Of a stretch of DNA of 64,000 nucleotides, positions 45,580 through 54,551 are shown one piece after another. Made by a program: the position numbers and the translations under genes. The notes below the pieces were generated by a model. That model was not told where the DNA came from. It worked only from the letters and a program-made list of their open reading frames with translations, and did not search any database. Positions within the stretch are counted from its first letter, which is position 1, and each line of letters starts with the position of its first letter. Source of the DNA: CBFFRJ01 sp051486985 (lineage in GTDB: Bacteria > Pseudomonadota > Gammaproteobacteria > Enterobacterales > Enterobacteriaceae); contig NZ_JAHVDV010000006.1 in assembly GCF_051486985.1 (NCBI RefSeq), positions 107,513-171,512 of the forward strand. The letters run 5' to 3'.

Positions 45580-48500
45580 TCACTCCACCGTGTTGGCATC
45601 CCCTTCAGCCTTGAGCAGAGCAATCCTTTGTCGCAGATAACGCCGTTCTTCGTCGAATTCCCGCGTCCTTTCGTTATCAATCAGATCGGCAATGCAGTTA
45701 ACCTCTTTGATGATACCGTCATCCAGCGCACTGACGCGTCCTCCCCTGCGGGAGGCTATTGCCTCCAGGTGCCTGCTCTGTTCTTCCTTTAGAAGGAGGA
45801 TTGCTTGCAGCAGTGTCTTACGTAATGCCGGCATCTTTTTGCTTCTCTCGACCAAGAGTTCCCGCACTTTAGGTGTCAGCGCAGGGTTACCCAACAGATT
45901 AGCCAGTACGCCAGCCTGAGTGCTTTTCGCGAGCATAATTTGTACCGACGGTGCCAGCGACGGGTTTGTGGCTAACTGAGGGTGGACTGTAACACTGCTT
46001 TCGAAAAGACGCATTTGCACCTCTTCATCACAGGCAGGGTTCATTGCAAGGTCGGTGAAATTCGTCTCACTGGCCACCAGTTGCTTTAGCTGCTCCGCGT
46101 GCAGATGCGGGTTTTGTACCAGCGCCATGCGATTTTTATTTTGTTTTGCTAAATCGTTAAACAGCTGAGGTGCCAGATTGGGGTTGAGGCACAATGCGGC
46201 ATTAACCGTATCATCGTCGTAATACCGGAATAAAATTTCCTGATTCTCCGGAGTCAGCGCCGGGTTTCTTGCCATCAGCACTGTTGCGGTCGTCAGCGTC
46301 CAGAAATTATCAATGATGTGCTTTTGGTGTTCAGGAATGAGATTGGGGTTCAGCGCCAGCCCCTTAACCACATCCTCAACATCGTCTTTTATCACTTTAT
46401 CCTGCACCGCCTTGCTCAGCGTCGGGTGCAGCATCAGCGCTACTTTGGTTGCGAGCACACCGGTGTCGTAGAGGTACATTTGCAGCTCTGGCGTCAGGGA
46501 AGGATTGGTTGCAAGAACATTGCGCACCTCAGCCGGACACTCCTGGGCGATTTTCCGCTGCACGTCGGCGGTAATGCTTGTATTGGCCGCCAGGGTAGCT
46601 AATACGGCTTCATTGCTACTCTCACGGATAATCTGCAACTGGACGTCGCATGTCAGCGTGTTCTGCCCGGCCAGCGCCACCAGACGCAGCGGCGACAGGG
46701 TGTCCAGACACTCACGTACCGGCGCGGTCTGACCGCTCGGGTCGGCTGCTTTCATCGCCGCGATAAACGCATCCCGTACCCCGATATCATCATCGCGGGA
46801 AAGCTCTACCCGGGTCGCTTCATTAAGGTGGCGGTTATAGGCCAGCGCGATACGCACGTGCGGATTGCGATCGCTAAGTAAGATCTTCTGCTCTTCATCC
46901 GTAATCGCCGGGTTACTGGCGAGGGCTGAACGGAACGCTTCGTTATGGTCAGCAATATGGTTAGCGCGCAGCGTGTGGGAACAATGAGGATGGCGTAAAA
47001 CCGCAGCCTGCAACGCCTCATCCCCCGAGCGGAAAACATCCTCCAGCAATAACTTACTGCAATGAGGCTGCTCAACCAGGGAAAGCAGCAGACTGGCCGG
47101 CAGCATATCTTTACTGATGAGCGAATGCATCAGGCTCTCCGGCGCGTTGCGATGCAGGCAGGCGATGCTGAACAGGTGGTCGACCGGCGCCCCCTGATCG
47201 ATAGGTTCCAGATAGGTACTCAGAATAGAAGACGGGCAGTCGGGATTGTTAAACACCGCATTGCGTACCTCCTGATGATTGTCGCGCGACAGTTTGATAA
47301 ACAGATCCACCGAGCACTCTTCGTTACGGGCCACCCGCACACGTTCGTAAGGGTTAGGATCGTCTGCCAGCGCAATCATCTGCGCGAGACTCAGACCTTC
47401 ATTACGCGACGCGGCCTTAAGCTTCATCTTTTCAAACAACGTTTCATAATGATTCACCTGGTCGCGCAGGGTTTCACGCAGCGGCACGGTATGATCAATG
47501 GCTTCCCGCAAATGGGAGAAACCTATCTCCTGCCCGGATAAAAACGCCGCTTCCCGCGCTTCCATAACCGCGTTACGGATGTCTGCTCCGGCAAAGTCAC
47601 GACACTTCACCGCCAGTTGTCGCTGGTCCTCTGCACTCAGGTTCCGCCACACGTCCTTCAGGTGAATGCTGAGGATCGACATGCGTTCCGAGATATGCGG
47701 AAAACCGACGTAGAACACATCGTCAAAACGCCCTTTACGTAGCAGCTCCGGTGGCAATGCCGAGATGTTATTCGCCGTGGCGACCACAAACACCGCCCCG
47801 GTTTTCTCCTGCATCCAGGTCAGAAAGTAGCCCAACAGGCGTGAAGTGACCTCCGAGGTGTTGTTGCCTCCGATACCAACAAACGCCTTTTCCAGCTCAT
47901 CCACCCACAGAACGCAGGGACTGATGGACTCTGCCATTGCCAGCGCACGGCGCATGTTGTGCTCACTCTCGCCCACATATTTGCCGAGCAGCGAACCGAT
48001 ATCCAGGCGTAGCAACGGAAGCTGAAACAGGTTCGCGACGGCTTTAGCGGTCAGGGATTTTCCGCATCCAGGCATCCCGGCTACCAGGACACCACGCGGC
48101 GACTGTAATCCTTTGCTCTCGGCTTCAGCCAGACGGTGAAGCACGCCAGCCTTGCGTTTGAGCCAGGCTTTAAGGTTTTCTAACCCGCCAATATCATCAA
48201 GATTCTCCGAAACTTTCACCATCTCCAGTACGCCACTCCTGGCGATTTTCTGCTCTTTTTCCGCCAACAGTGTCTCAAGCGCAGTCTCGTCCAGCCCCCG
48301 GTGATGCGCCATCGCCACGGCCAGCGTCTGGTGGATTTCGCAAACGGTTAATCCCGTCAGGACGGCACCGATTCTCCCAATCAGGGTTTCATCCAGTACC
48401 AGGCCCTGCGCGTTGGCAAAACGTCCGATCAGGACAGCTATTTCATCACGGGTCGGCAGGGAAATCGTCACCCGCGTGATCAGCGGTTCGATAAGCGCCG

Positions 48501-48906
48501 GGATCTCGACGCGTTCATCAAGCAAAATCACACAACTTTCGCCGCAGTGGTGGCGCTGTACACGCAGCAGTAGCTGTTGCAGACGCGCCACCGCTACCGG
48601 GTTCGTGGTCAACGCCTCGCGGGCGTTTTTTATCACAATCAACCGATTTTCCAGATCCTCGTCCAGCAGTCCGGCCAGATCGGCGCACAAATCCGGCAGA
48701 TAGTTATCCTGCTCACGGATTGGCTGTTTATTCCCCGCACTGACCCAGCCCCATGCCTGGTTCCACTCCAGCAGGTTAAAACCGGTCTGCGTCGCCAGTA
48801 CGGCGAGCAAATCATTAATCCGATCATCTTCATTGCTTTGCAGATAGAGTCCGGGATGCCCGGCGTTAATCCATGTTTTCAGGCGTGTCGCCAGAATTTT
48901 GTCCAC
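45580..48906 (-). CDS. AAA+ ATPase with C-terminal LRV-like repeat array
   Basis: An 1108-residue protein starting with GTG. Residues 1-225 look like the degenerate N-terminal ATPase-like half of Ycf46-type AAA proteins (VIKNAREAL, VILLDERVEIP). The AAA+ module follows: Walker A GMPGCGKS at 277-284, Walker B CVLWVDELEK with D336-E337, sensor-1 asparagines in VVATANN (379-380), and arginine-finger candidates R390 and R393. From about 510 to 1010 there are some 20 degenerate repeats of about 24 residues around NPxLTPE-type words (ASNPAITDEEQK, LATNPSLTPELQ, ALNPNLIPEHQK, ARNPALTPENQE, CLNPNLAPQLF). This is the pattern of LRV/HEAT-like helical repeats. The C-terminus is charged and probably coiled. 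It is the last gene of the operon, 11 bases after the membrane-nuclease gene. Likely role, inferred: an ATP-driven sensor or activator for the partner protein. Confidence 0.85.
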   Translation of the reverse strand: MDKILATRLKTWINAGHPGLYLQSNEDDRINDLLAVLATQTGFNLLEWNQAWGWVSAGNKQPIREQDNYLPDLCADLAGLLDEDLENRLIVIKNAREALTTNPVAVARLQQLLLRVQRHHCGESCVILLDERVEIPALIEPLITRVTISLPTRDEIAVLIGRFANAQGLVLDETLIGRIGAVLTGLTVCEIHQTLAVAMAHHRGLDETALETLLAEKEQKIARSGVLEMVKVSENLDDIGGLENLKAWLKRKAGVLHRLAEAESKGLQSPRGVLVAGMPGCGKSLTAKAVANLFQLPLLRLDIGSLLGKYVGESEHNMRRALAMAESISPCVLWVDELEKAFVGIGGNNTSEVTSRLLGYFLTWMQEKTGAVFVVATANNISALPPELLRKGRFDDVFYVGFPHISERMSILSIHLKDVWRNLSAEDQRQLAVKCRDFAGADIRNAVMEAREAAFLSGQEIGFSHLREAIDHTVPLRETLRDQVNHYETLFEKMKLKAASRNEGLSLAQMIALADDPNPYERVRVARNEECSVDLFIKLSRDNHQEVRNAVFNNPDCPSSILSTYLEPIDQGAPVDHLFSIACLHRNAPESLMHSLISKDMLPASLLLSLVEQPHCSKLLLEDVFRSGDEALQAAVLRHPHCSHTLRANHIADHNEAFRSALASNPAITDEEQKILLSDRNPHVRIALAYNRHLNEATRVELSRDDDIGVRDAFIAAMKAADPSGQTAPVRECLDTLSPLRLVALAGQNTLTCDVQLQIIRESSNEAVLATLAANTSITADVQRKIAQECPAEVRNVLATNPSLTPELQMYLYDTGVLATKVALMLHPTLSKAVQDKVIKDDVEDVVKGLALNPNLIPEHQKHIIDNFWTLTTATVLMARNPALTPENQEILFRYYDDDTVNAALCLNPNLAPQLFNDLAKQNKNRMALVQNPHLHAEQLKQLVASETNFTDLAMNPACDEEVQMRLFESSVTVHPQLATNPSLAPSVQIMLAKSTQAGVLANLLGNPALTPKVRELLVERSKKMPALRKTLLQAILLLKEEQSRHLEAIASRRGGRVSALDDGIIKEVNCIADLIDNERTREFDEERRYLRQRIALLKAEGDANTVE

Positions 48907-48917
48907 TCTTTATTACC

Positions 48918-50498
48918 TCACCCGAAGAGCTTTGCAAACGCACGCCCGGCTTTTTTCACACCTTCCCAGCCTGCGGAAACCGCTCGCCCGACGGTTTCCA
49001 CGCCGGTTTTAATCAGGGCTTTGCCCGCATTGTATAATTTGTCAGCGATGGCCGACCCGGCAATACCCCCGACAATTCCCCCGGCCAGCCCCCCGGCAAA
49101 CGTACCGACGGGTCCAAATACCGATCCCCAGGCAGCGCCGAACGCCATGCCTTCTCCGGCGGCCATCAGCCCGGCCGCCGAGGTCAGGGTGGTATGAGCC
49201 ATCTGATCGACAGCCTCCTGCTTGCCAATCTGCCCGCGCGCAAGGCGGCTCAGCACTCGCAGATTATCTACCGCTACTGAGCCAATCATCGCAATACGTC
49301 CGGCCGGGCTGTTTTTTAGCAACTCTCCCAGCAGCCCGCGTTTTGCCGCCACCATCAGCGCGCCCGAGACGGCCACCGTCACCGCGGTACTGGCCCCGGT
49401 CTCAATGGAACGGGTCACAAACTCTTTTAGATCTTCCCCTGGCGTGGCGTTGGGCTTACCGGTTAATGCATTCCAGCAACGACGCGCGATGATACGTCCT
49501 CCCTGAAAGGCCACGCCCAGACCGGCGGCCATCGCCGCCTCTTTACCGATACGTTTGCTGATTGCACCCGCATCAGCTGTTTTCCAGTCAAAGCTGTCAA
49601 TTTTCCCGCTGCGCTGCGCCTCATTCTGCTGGCGTTTAGCCTCTTCTTTGCTGTACCGCCTGGATTGAACGCCGTCATATTCAATGGTTTCAGTGGCCTT
49701 GCGCTTCATCTCGCCGGCATGATCTTCGGGCACCAGCGAACGCTGCCCCTGATAGTTGCCTTTATTAAAGAGATCTTCTGTCGCCCCGGCGTCTTTACCG
49801 TATTTCGCCTGGTAGCGACGCACCACCTTGCCGTTAGCGTCTTTAATCTGCACATCAACGGAGTTTTTGGGAAAGCGTTCACCGGGGCGAATAACCAGTT
49901 CCGCTCTGGCCCCGGAGCCTGCCGCAGCGGCATTAATGTTAAAGGTACTGACGTGATGAGCTTCGGCGATAAAACCGTCCAGATTGCGCGCCTGGCTGAC
50001 AATGCCGTTTTTGGTCAGGATAATGTCCTGCATCTGCTGGTTAGTCTTTTTCAGCGCAGTATCAATAACCTGCCCGTACTGGCTAACATTCAGCGTGCCA
50101 TGACGTGTCGCCGCATCACTCAGTTGCCTGGCAAACCAGTTGCTGGCGCTTTTGCCGCTGTTTTGTGCTGCCTCAAGAGACTGGCGCAACGTCTGCTGCC
50201 GTTGTGCGGTTTCAACAATCGTGTTCGCATCGCGCAGCAGGGTCTCATCGTTATCCCACAAACTGGCATGATGGCGAAAACGCGTCACCAGCCAGTGGTG
50301 TAAATCCGCATGTTCAGTGCGCGGCAGGTCAACAACAAATTCGGTAATAAGCGATGAGGTCTCCAGCGCCTGATCCGGGGTGATACTGCCCGTCTCTGCA
50401 TCGCCCTGCAGGAGATCGATTTGTACCTCATCCTGATGTAATGCTGCCACCAGCACACTTTTCGCGTCCGGGGTCGTAGTTTGTTCTTCATTCAACAT
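48918..50498 (-). CDS. Putative PD-(D/E)xK-like nuclease with glycine-zipper membrane tail
   Basis: This 526-residue protein is not a family I can name. Residues 1-170 are helical. Residues 175-235 look like a restriction-endonuclease-like core: GFIAEAHHVSTFNINAA with E179, then VDVQI with D215, and RRYQAKYGK with Q230-x-K232. That gives an E...D...QxK arrangement. Residues 320-485 hold hydrophobic glycine/alanine-rich segments (AAMAAGLGVAFQGG, AVTVAVSGALMVAAK). A strong glycine zipper (GPVGTFAGGLAGGIVGGIAG, 462-481) suggests membrane insertion or oligomerisation. The tail is basic. It overlaps the WYL gene by 11 bases and is 11 bases from the AAA+ gene. Inferred role: the effector of the operon, acting on DNA or the membrane. 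Catalysis is unproven. Confidence 0.72.
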   Translation of the reverse strand: MLNEEQTTTPDAKSVLVAALHQDEVQIDLLQGDAETGSITPDQALETSSLITEFVVDLPRTEHADLHHWLVTRFRHHASLWDNDETLLRDANTIVETAQRQQTLRQSLEAAQNSGKSASNWFARQLSDAATRHGTLNVSQYGQVIDTALKKTNQQMQDIILTKNGIVSQARNLDGFIAEAHHVSTFNINAAAAGSGARAELVIRPGERFPKNSVDVQIKDANGKVVRRYQAKYGKDAGATEDLFNKGNYQGQRSLVPEDHAGEMKRKATETIEYDGVQSRRYSKEEAKRQQNEAQRSGKIDSFDWKTADAGAISKRIGKEAAMAAGLGVAFQGGRIIARRCWNALTGKPNATPGEDLKEFVTRSIETGASTAVTVAVSGALMVAAKRGLLGELLKNSPAGRIAMIGSVAVDNLRVLSRLARGQIGKQEAVDQMAHTTLTSAAGLMAAGEGMAFGAAWGSVFGPVGTFAGGLAGGIVGGIAGSAIADKLYNAGKALIKTGVETVGRAVSAGWEGVKKAGRAFAKLFG

Positions 50499-51408
50499 GC
50501 GTCATGCCCTGCCCTTCGCAAGAAAGTGCTTCCAGCGCCTGCCGGAGCTCCCCTTTCAGTTTTTCAGTGAGTGATGCCGGGGTCTGGATTTTAAGATGGG
50601 GTAGCCAGTAGCGGATGACAGACAAAATCTGGCGGTCATCCGCTACCCGCGTAGACAGCAGCAGGCTGCCATCTGCTTCCCGGCGCAGGATCTGCTGATG
50701 CGGCAAAAGATCCCTGCGCAGAAAGTATTCAGCCGCCGCGGCCGCAACCGTCAGGGTGACTTCAAATTTCTCAAGGCTGAACCATGCCTCTTCTTCATCC
50801 TGAATGGTCTTCAGGACCGCCGGGTCTGGAGTGAACACCTCACGCGTCACGGTCAGAAATTCAATCAGGCTCAGCCGGAAAGCTTTGAGCTGGTTATCTT
50901 CAATAGCCGCCAGATACCAGATGTTTTTGATATTTCTGAGCTGGTAAGGATGGGCCTGCCGTGGCTTCCCTTTGTAGTTAAAGGTGCAGCAGCGATGGCT
51001 GTCGACAGCACTCTGCAGCAGAGTAAAGTAGCGGTTTATCGCTTCCCCTGCCGCATGCTCGGCATTCAGCGTTTTGACGAAATAGCTGTTCTGGTGTGAA
51101 GCTAGCGAGCGCATCACCCTGGCGTCCGGCATCGAAAAATGGCCCGCGCCGCCGGTAAGATCAATGACCGTTTGCAGTATGCCCGCCTGTAACCGCTGAC
51201 GGTACTCGTCCCGCAACCGGTAACGCTCGCCGCCGATATGCTCGATGACGCCTTCAAAGCGGCTAAGGTCCCGAAATACCGTCCTGTCACTGACGCTGAA
51301 CCGTTCGGCAAGATGGGTGCGGGTAACCGAATCATTTTGTTGTAATACCACCAACGTCTCTGCCAGACGCCGCGCCAGCTTCTCACTGTTTTCAGAGCGT
51401 TTATTCAT
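50488..51408 (-). CDS. WYL-domain transcriptional regulator
   Basis: A 306-residue protein. The N-terminal HTH is of DeoR/HTH_11 type (about 14-60, THLAERFSVSDRTVFRDLSR). The WYL domain follows (about 135-205, FNYKGKPRQAHPYQLRNIKN then IWYLAA) and a C-terminal extension (about 220-300). WYL regulators commonly sit first in anti-phage defence operons and sense nucleic acid or nucleotide ligands. It is the first gene here, with AGGGAGAG ahead of the ATG, and its end overlaps the next gene by 11 bases. A palindrome 44 bases upstream is a candidate autoregulatory operator. Confidence 0.88.
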   Translation of the reverse strand: MNKRSENSEKLARRLAETLVVLQQNDSVTRTHLAERFSVSDRTVFRDLSRFEGVIEHIGGERYRLRDEYRQRLQAGILQTVIDLTGGAGHFSMPDARVMRSLASHQNSYFVKTLNAEHAAGEAINRYFTLLQSAVDSHRCCTFNYKGKPRQAHPYQLRNIKNIWYLAAIEDNQLKAFRLSLIEFLTVTREVFTPDPAVLKTIQDEEEAWFSLEKFEVTLTVAAAAAEYFLRRDLLPHQQILRREADGSLLLSTRVADDRQILSVIRYWLPHLKIQTPASLTEKLKGELRQALEALSCEGQGMTHVE

Positions 51409-51451
51409 AACATCTCTCCCTGTATTTATGAGACTTATCTTAACGAAACGG

Positions 51452-51470
51452 AATGACAGGGTGTGTCATT
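51452..51470. promoter_or_regulatory. Inverted repeat upstream of the WYL operon
   Basis: AATGACA-GGGTG-TGTCATT is a perfect 7-bp inverted repeat with a 5-base spacer, 44 bases before the WYL start codon, where an operator for an autoregulated operon would lie. The half-site TGACA/TGTCA also occurs in the palindrome before yegH, probably by chance. Confidence 0.5.
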
Positions 51471-51664
51471 GATGCCATGAATTGAAAAATATTTTCCCGC
51501 CTGTCAGAGATCTTCCCTGCACTACCCGTACTCTCAGCACGCGCTTTTACCAGCCTGGTACGGTAGCGAAAGGGGAAATAACATTGACGTCTTTACACGG
51601 TGAGACGAGGGAAAGGGATTTACGACCGGCGCCGTATTGTTAACTGCAATGTGTTGCGGCAAAC

Positions 51665-51687
51665 CAGGGGCCGGTTGCCGGCCCCTG
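51665..51687 (-). terminator. Terminator after the LacI-family gene
   Basis: CAGGGGCCGG-TTG-CCGGCCCCTG is a perfect 10-bp GC-rich stem with a 3-base loop, 9 bases past the stop codon of the LacI-family regulator. The minus-strand tail is GTTTGCC, a short T-run. Confidence 0.7.
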
Positions 51688-51695
51688 ACGGTTAC

Positions 51696-52769
51696 TTATT
51701 TCATCAACTGATGTGCTATTGCCTGTAACTGTTCAGCAATGGCCTGCAGGTTGGTCGCTTTGCTCTGCAGCGGCCCGGTGGAATGGCGCACAATCAGGCG
51801 CGCCGGTAACACTGATGATGTGCGCGCCGTATCACTATGTCCACTATCCAGCAGCCGGCGAACCGCCTCTTTACCCTGTAGGTCGAGATCCAGAGAGACG
51901 GTGGTGAGTGCCGGGTAAAAAAACGAGCTCTCGTAAGTGTCATCGTAACCCACTACGGACTTCTCGCCCGGTATGGCGATGTGGTGCTGATGAAAAGCGC
52001 TCAGGGCACCCAGTGCCATCTGGTCATTGGCCACCAGCACGGCGGTGAAGTTCGGCGTCTCGCGCAGCATCTTCAGGGCGCCCGCATAGCCGCTTTGCGC
52101 ATCCCAGTTGCCGTGAAAAATCAAAGCCGGTTTCAGCCCATAACCACTGAGAGTTTCAACCCAGCTTTTGAGGCGCAGATTAGCCGAGACTGAGTCCTGT
52201 GGCCCGGCAAGCAGCGTAATCTCCCGATGCCCGTGATCGTAGAGATGCTTGACGCTGGCGCGGGTGCCATCAGCAGGGTTAAACGAAACGTTAAACACCG
52301 AACTGTAGGGGTCGACATCGAGAAACAGACACACAATATCATCGTTGTCCGCTGCGATTTTTTGCGCTCTTTCGGTCTCCAGTGGGACGTTGATAATCAT
52401 CTTATCGACACGCTGAGACTTAAGCTCGTTGATGGCGGCCTGGATATGATGATTGACGTTCTCATCAATCATTGAGATCAGGACCTGATACCCGTCCAGA
52501 TTAGCATAGCGTTTTACCGCTGCGGCAACCTGAGAAGGGGCATGTAACGCCAGAGAGGTGGTCACTAACCCAACGGTCTGACTCTGCTTACCTACCAGCT
52601 GTTGAGCGAGGCGGTTAGGCACATAGCGTAGTAGCTCAATGGACTTCTCTACCTTGAGACGTGTGGCTTCGGATACATTGGCAGATTTATTGAGTACCCT
52701 GGACACGGTCTGATAGGAGACACCCGCATGACGGGCAACGTCTTCTAAGGTCGCGCTTTTAGACTTCAT
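51696..52769 (-). CDS. LacI-family repressor of the galactan locus (GanR-like)
   Basis: About 357 residues. The LacI HTH TLEDVARHAGVSYQTVSRVL is at 7-26, the hinge helix VPNRLAQQLVG is at about 50-60, and a periplasmic-binding-protein-like effector domain follows. The ATG at 52769 has AAGGA upstream and places the HTH at the N-terminus as usual; the frame extends 40 codons further with no support. It is divergent from the porin gene and at the edge of the galactan locus, so it most likely represses porin, transporter and hydrolase genes until a galacto-oligosaccharide or galactose derivative binds. The Dickeya equivalent is GanR; the inducer here is inferred. Confidence 0.85.
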   Translation of the reverse strand: MKSKSATLEDVARHAGVSYQTVSRVLNKSANVSEATRLKVEKSIELLRYVPNRLAQQLVGKQSQTVGLVTTSLALHAPSQVAAAVKRYANLDGYQVLISMIDENVNHHIQAAINELKSQRVDKMIINVPLETERAQKIAADNDDIVCLFLDVDPYSSVFNVSFNPADGTRASVKHLYDHGHREITLLAGPQDSVSANLRLKSWVETLSGYGLKPALIFHGNWDAQSGYAGALKMLRETPNFTAVLVANDQMALGALSAFHQHHIAIPGEKSVVGYDDTYESSFFYPALTTVSLDLDLQGKEAVRRLLDSGHSDTARTSSVLPARLIVRHSTGPLQSKATNLQAIAEQLQAIAHQLMK

Positions 52770-53037
52770 GGTCCGGTTCCTTATGTTGTTATGCGCCAAT
52801 TGTAACAGGGGCCATTTAAAAAAACGCTCACTCCGCTTTTCCTCGGTTAAAAAACGATAACTAAGTATCACGCTCACATTACATGACATCGTGAACGCAT
52901 TCTCTTTTTGTCACAAAAAAGACTGATTTATTTGCAGTTAATCACACAATTGCAATCGTTAGTTTGCCAGTTTTTACATTTAGGCATTTTATGGCAGCGT
53001 TTATGTGAACGTAATACAAAACTATAAGAGGAATGAT

Positions 53038-54303
53038 ATGAACACTACGCTACGCACACTGACGATAGCGTTAGCCGCTGCGCTGACTTCACCTTCATTA
53101 CTGGCCGCGTCATCTGTCCCTATCGACTTTCACGGCTACCTGCGTTCCGGCATCGGCGTCTCCGGCGATGGCGGAATGCAGGAGTGGCAAAAGAACAAAA
53201 TTGGTCGTCTGGGTAACGAAGCAGATACCTATGGCGAGCTTGAGTTAGGCTCTGAGGTCTATAAAAAAGACGAAGTGAGTTTTTACCTGGATACGATGGT
53301 CAGCATGGTATCCGATGGCTCTAATGACAGTGAAACGACCTTCGGCGACGATGCTGAATTCGGCTTACGCCAGTTAAACCTGCAGATTAAAGGCCTGATC
53401 CCGGGCGATCCTAATGCCGTGATTTGGGGCGGTAAACGCTACTACCAGCGTCATGATCTGCACATCATCGACACCAAATACTGGAATATTTCAGGTGCAG
53501 GGGCAGGTATTGAAAACTACAGCGTCGGGCCAGGCGCCGTCTCTGTTGCCTGGATCCGGGGTGATGCCAACGACGTGGACTATCGCGTGGATGGTGATAA
53601 CGATGTGAACATCAACTATATCGACCTGCGCTATGCCGGCTGGAAGCCCTGGTCTGGTGCATGGACGGAGTTTGGCGTGGACTACGCCATGCCAAACCCA
53701 ACCGACAAACAGAAAAACTATGGCGGCCTTTACGAAGCAGATAATGGCGTGATGGTCACCGGTGAAATCAGCCAGGACATGCTGGGGGGTTATAACAAAC
53801 TGGTGTTGCAGTACGCGGATAAAGGTCTGGCACAGAACATGGTGTCTCAGGGCGGTGGCTGGTACGACATGTGGCACTATGTTAACGATGCCTCCGGCTA
53901 CCGCGTCATTAACACCGGGCTTATCCCGATCACTGATAAGTTCTCCTTTAACCATGTGCTGACTTACGGTTCCGCAGACGATATCACCGATTACACCGAC
54001 AAATCTCGCCTGGTGTCGCTGGTTGGGCGCGCGCAGTACCAGTTCACTGACTATGTGCGTCTGATTGGCGAGGTGGGTGGTTTCTACCAGAAAGACACCT
54101 ACAATAACGGCACGCATTACAAACAGAGCGGTGAGAAATATACCCTTGCCCTGGGGCTGGCCGATGGCCGTGACTTTATGTCGCGCCCGGAACTGCGTGT
54201 ATTTGCCTCTTATCTGAATGATTCAGAAAACGGCAAATCGTTTGATGATCACACCGCCAATAATACCTGGAACTTTGGTGTGCAGGTGGAAGCCTGGTGG
54301 TAA
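53038..54303 (+). CDS. LamB-family outer-membrane porin (GanL-like galactoporin)
   Basis: About 421 residues with a signal peptide (MNTTLRTLTIALAAALTSPS, cleavage near LLAAS). The mature protein begins PIDFHGYLRSGIGVSGDGG, the typical maltoporin first strand, and ends NNTWNFGVQVEAWW, a C-terminal aromatic BAM signal. Alternating beta-strand segments with aromatic residues throughout fit an 18-strand sugar porin. The ATG at 53038 has AAGAGGA upstream; an upstream GTG is unlikely. Its place beside the endogalactanase and importer indicates uptake of galacto-oligosaccharides, as for Dickeya GanL. A good terminator follows. Confidence 0.88.
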   Translation: MNTTLRTLTIALAAALTSPSLLAASSVPIDFHGYLRSGIGVSGDGGMQEWQKNKIGRLGNEADTYGELELGSEVYKKDEVSFYLDTMVSMVSDGSNDSETTFGDDAEFGLRQLNLQIKGLIPGDPNAVIWGGKRYYQRHDLHIIDTKYWNISGAGAGIENYSVGPGAVSVAWIRGDANDVDYRVDGDNDVNINYIDLRYAGWKPWSGAWTEFGVDYAMPNPTDKQKNYGGLYEADNGVMVTGEISQDMLGGYNKLVLQYADKGLAQNMVSQGGGWYDMWHYVNDASGYRVINTGLIPITDKFSFNHVLTYGSADDITDYTDKSRLVSLVGRAQYQFTDYVRLIGEVGGFYQKDTYNNGTHYKQSGEKYTLALGLADGRDFMSRPELRVFASYLNDSENGKSFDDHTANNTWNFGVQVEAWW

Positions 54304-54523
54304 TACCCGCATCGTTCACGTTGCAAGTGTGCTGGCTGCGTTTGTTTATCCCGTCATGTTATTCAGGGGATTCTCGCTCTCGCCGGTTTATGCAACGCGC
54401 ATGAATGAGGGTGAATATTTTTTGTATTTACTGCGCTTAAACATCGTTATTTATCTCCGGGATCTGGCCGTTAATTAGCGGGTAGTGACCTTTATTTCCC
54501 TGGATTTACTTATTGACTATTCT

Positions 54524-54550
54524 GGATGCCCTTTCGGGCATCCTTTTTTA
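54524..54550 (+). terminator. Rho-independent terminator of the porin gene
   Basis: GGATGCCC-TTTC-GGGCATCC is an 8-bp stem followed by TTTTTTATTT. It ends the plus-strand porin transcript, 220 bases after its stop codon, just before the converging EIIB gene. Confidence 0.88.
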
Positions 54551-54551
54551 T

